DNA of 64,000 nucleotides from Pseudomonas sp. Teo4 (GTDB lineage: Bacteria; Pseudomonadota; Gammaproteobacteria; Pseudomonadales; Pseudomonadaceae), in NCBI RefSeq assembly GCF_034387475.1, contig NZ_JAXCIL010000002.1:1860001-1924000 (forward strand). The letters run 5' to 3'. The first letter of the stretch is position 1; each line of letters begins with the position of its first letter. The notes under the pieces were generated by a model. It had not been told where the DNA came from, searched no databases, and was given only the letters and a program-made list of their open reading frames with translations. Both the position numbers and the translations under genes were made by a program. Below are positions 63,989-64,000 of this stretch, one piece after another.

Positions 63989-64000
63989 AAGAAGCTTGCC

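Overview
The window comes from a Pseudomonas of the P. putida group. The right half (about 34.7-64 kb) is high-GC chromosomal core in a gene order I associate with P. putida: glmM, folP, ftsH, rlmE, yhbY, greA, carB, carA, dapB, dnaJ, dnaK, grpE, recN, fur, bamE, rnfH, ratA, smpB, lldR/lldP/lldD/dld, then tmRNA. P. putida-style REP palindromes lie between several of these genes. The species call rests on recognising proteins and gene order, not on a database search.

The left half (1-34.7 kb) is a genomic island inserted at the 3' end of the tmRNA gene. A P4-type tyrosine integrase (33.3-34.5 kb) lies beside the tmRNA and reads away from it. The other island end is not in the window. Next to the integrase is a second recombination/replication-like module: a DUF3987 protein, a 119-aa protein, a second tyrosine recombinase and a 91-aa protein. 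Further left is a type I restriction-modification operon with an embedded HNH nuclease gene (hsdR-HNH-hsdM-hsdS), followed by a DUF262/DUF1524 GmrSD-like gene and a short membrane-protein remnant. Then comes a complete type I Zorya system (zorA-zorB-zorC-zorD, 12.0-19.8 kb).

Divergent from Zorya is an operon of a small zinc-ribbon protein and three different dynamin-like GTPases (4.8-11.4 kb), which I consider the best candidate for a poorly described system. Left of it are an IS256-type transposase remnant, an AT-rich patch with an EcsC-family protein and a convergent 112-aa protein, and a group of four plus-strand genes. These four are an unrecognised 494-aa protein, a 39-aa membrane microprotein, a second zinc-ribbon protein paralogous to the first, and a 69-aa acidic protein. 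A HEPN-like protein runs off the left edge.

Functionally, the island is an anti-phage and genome-defence cassette. Zorya and, probably, the dynamins act at the membrane; the type I system and the DUF262 protein act on DNA; the HEPN protein probably acts on RNA. The core half covers lactate use (permease, L- and D-lactate dehydrogenases, GntR regulator with a visible operator), ribosome rescue (tmRNA and SmpB), iron regulation, heat-shock chaperones with two clear sigma-32 promoters, lysine and carbamoyl-phosphate synthesis, transcript cleavage, rRNA methylation, membrane proteolysis, folate and cell-wall precursor synthesis.
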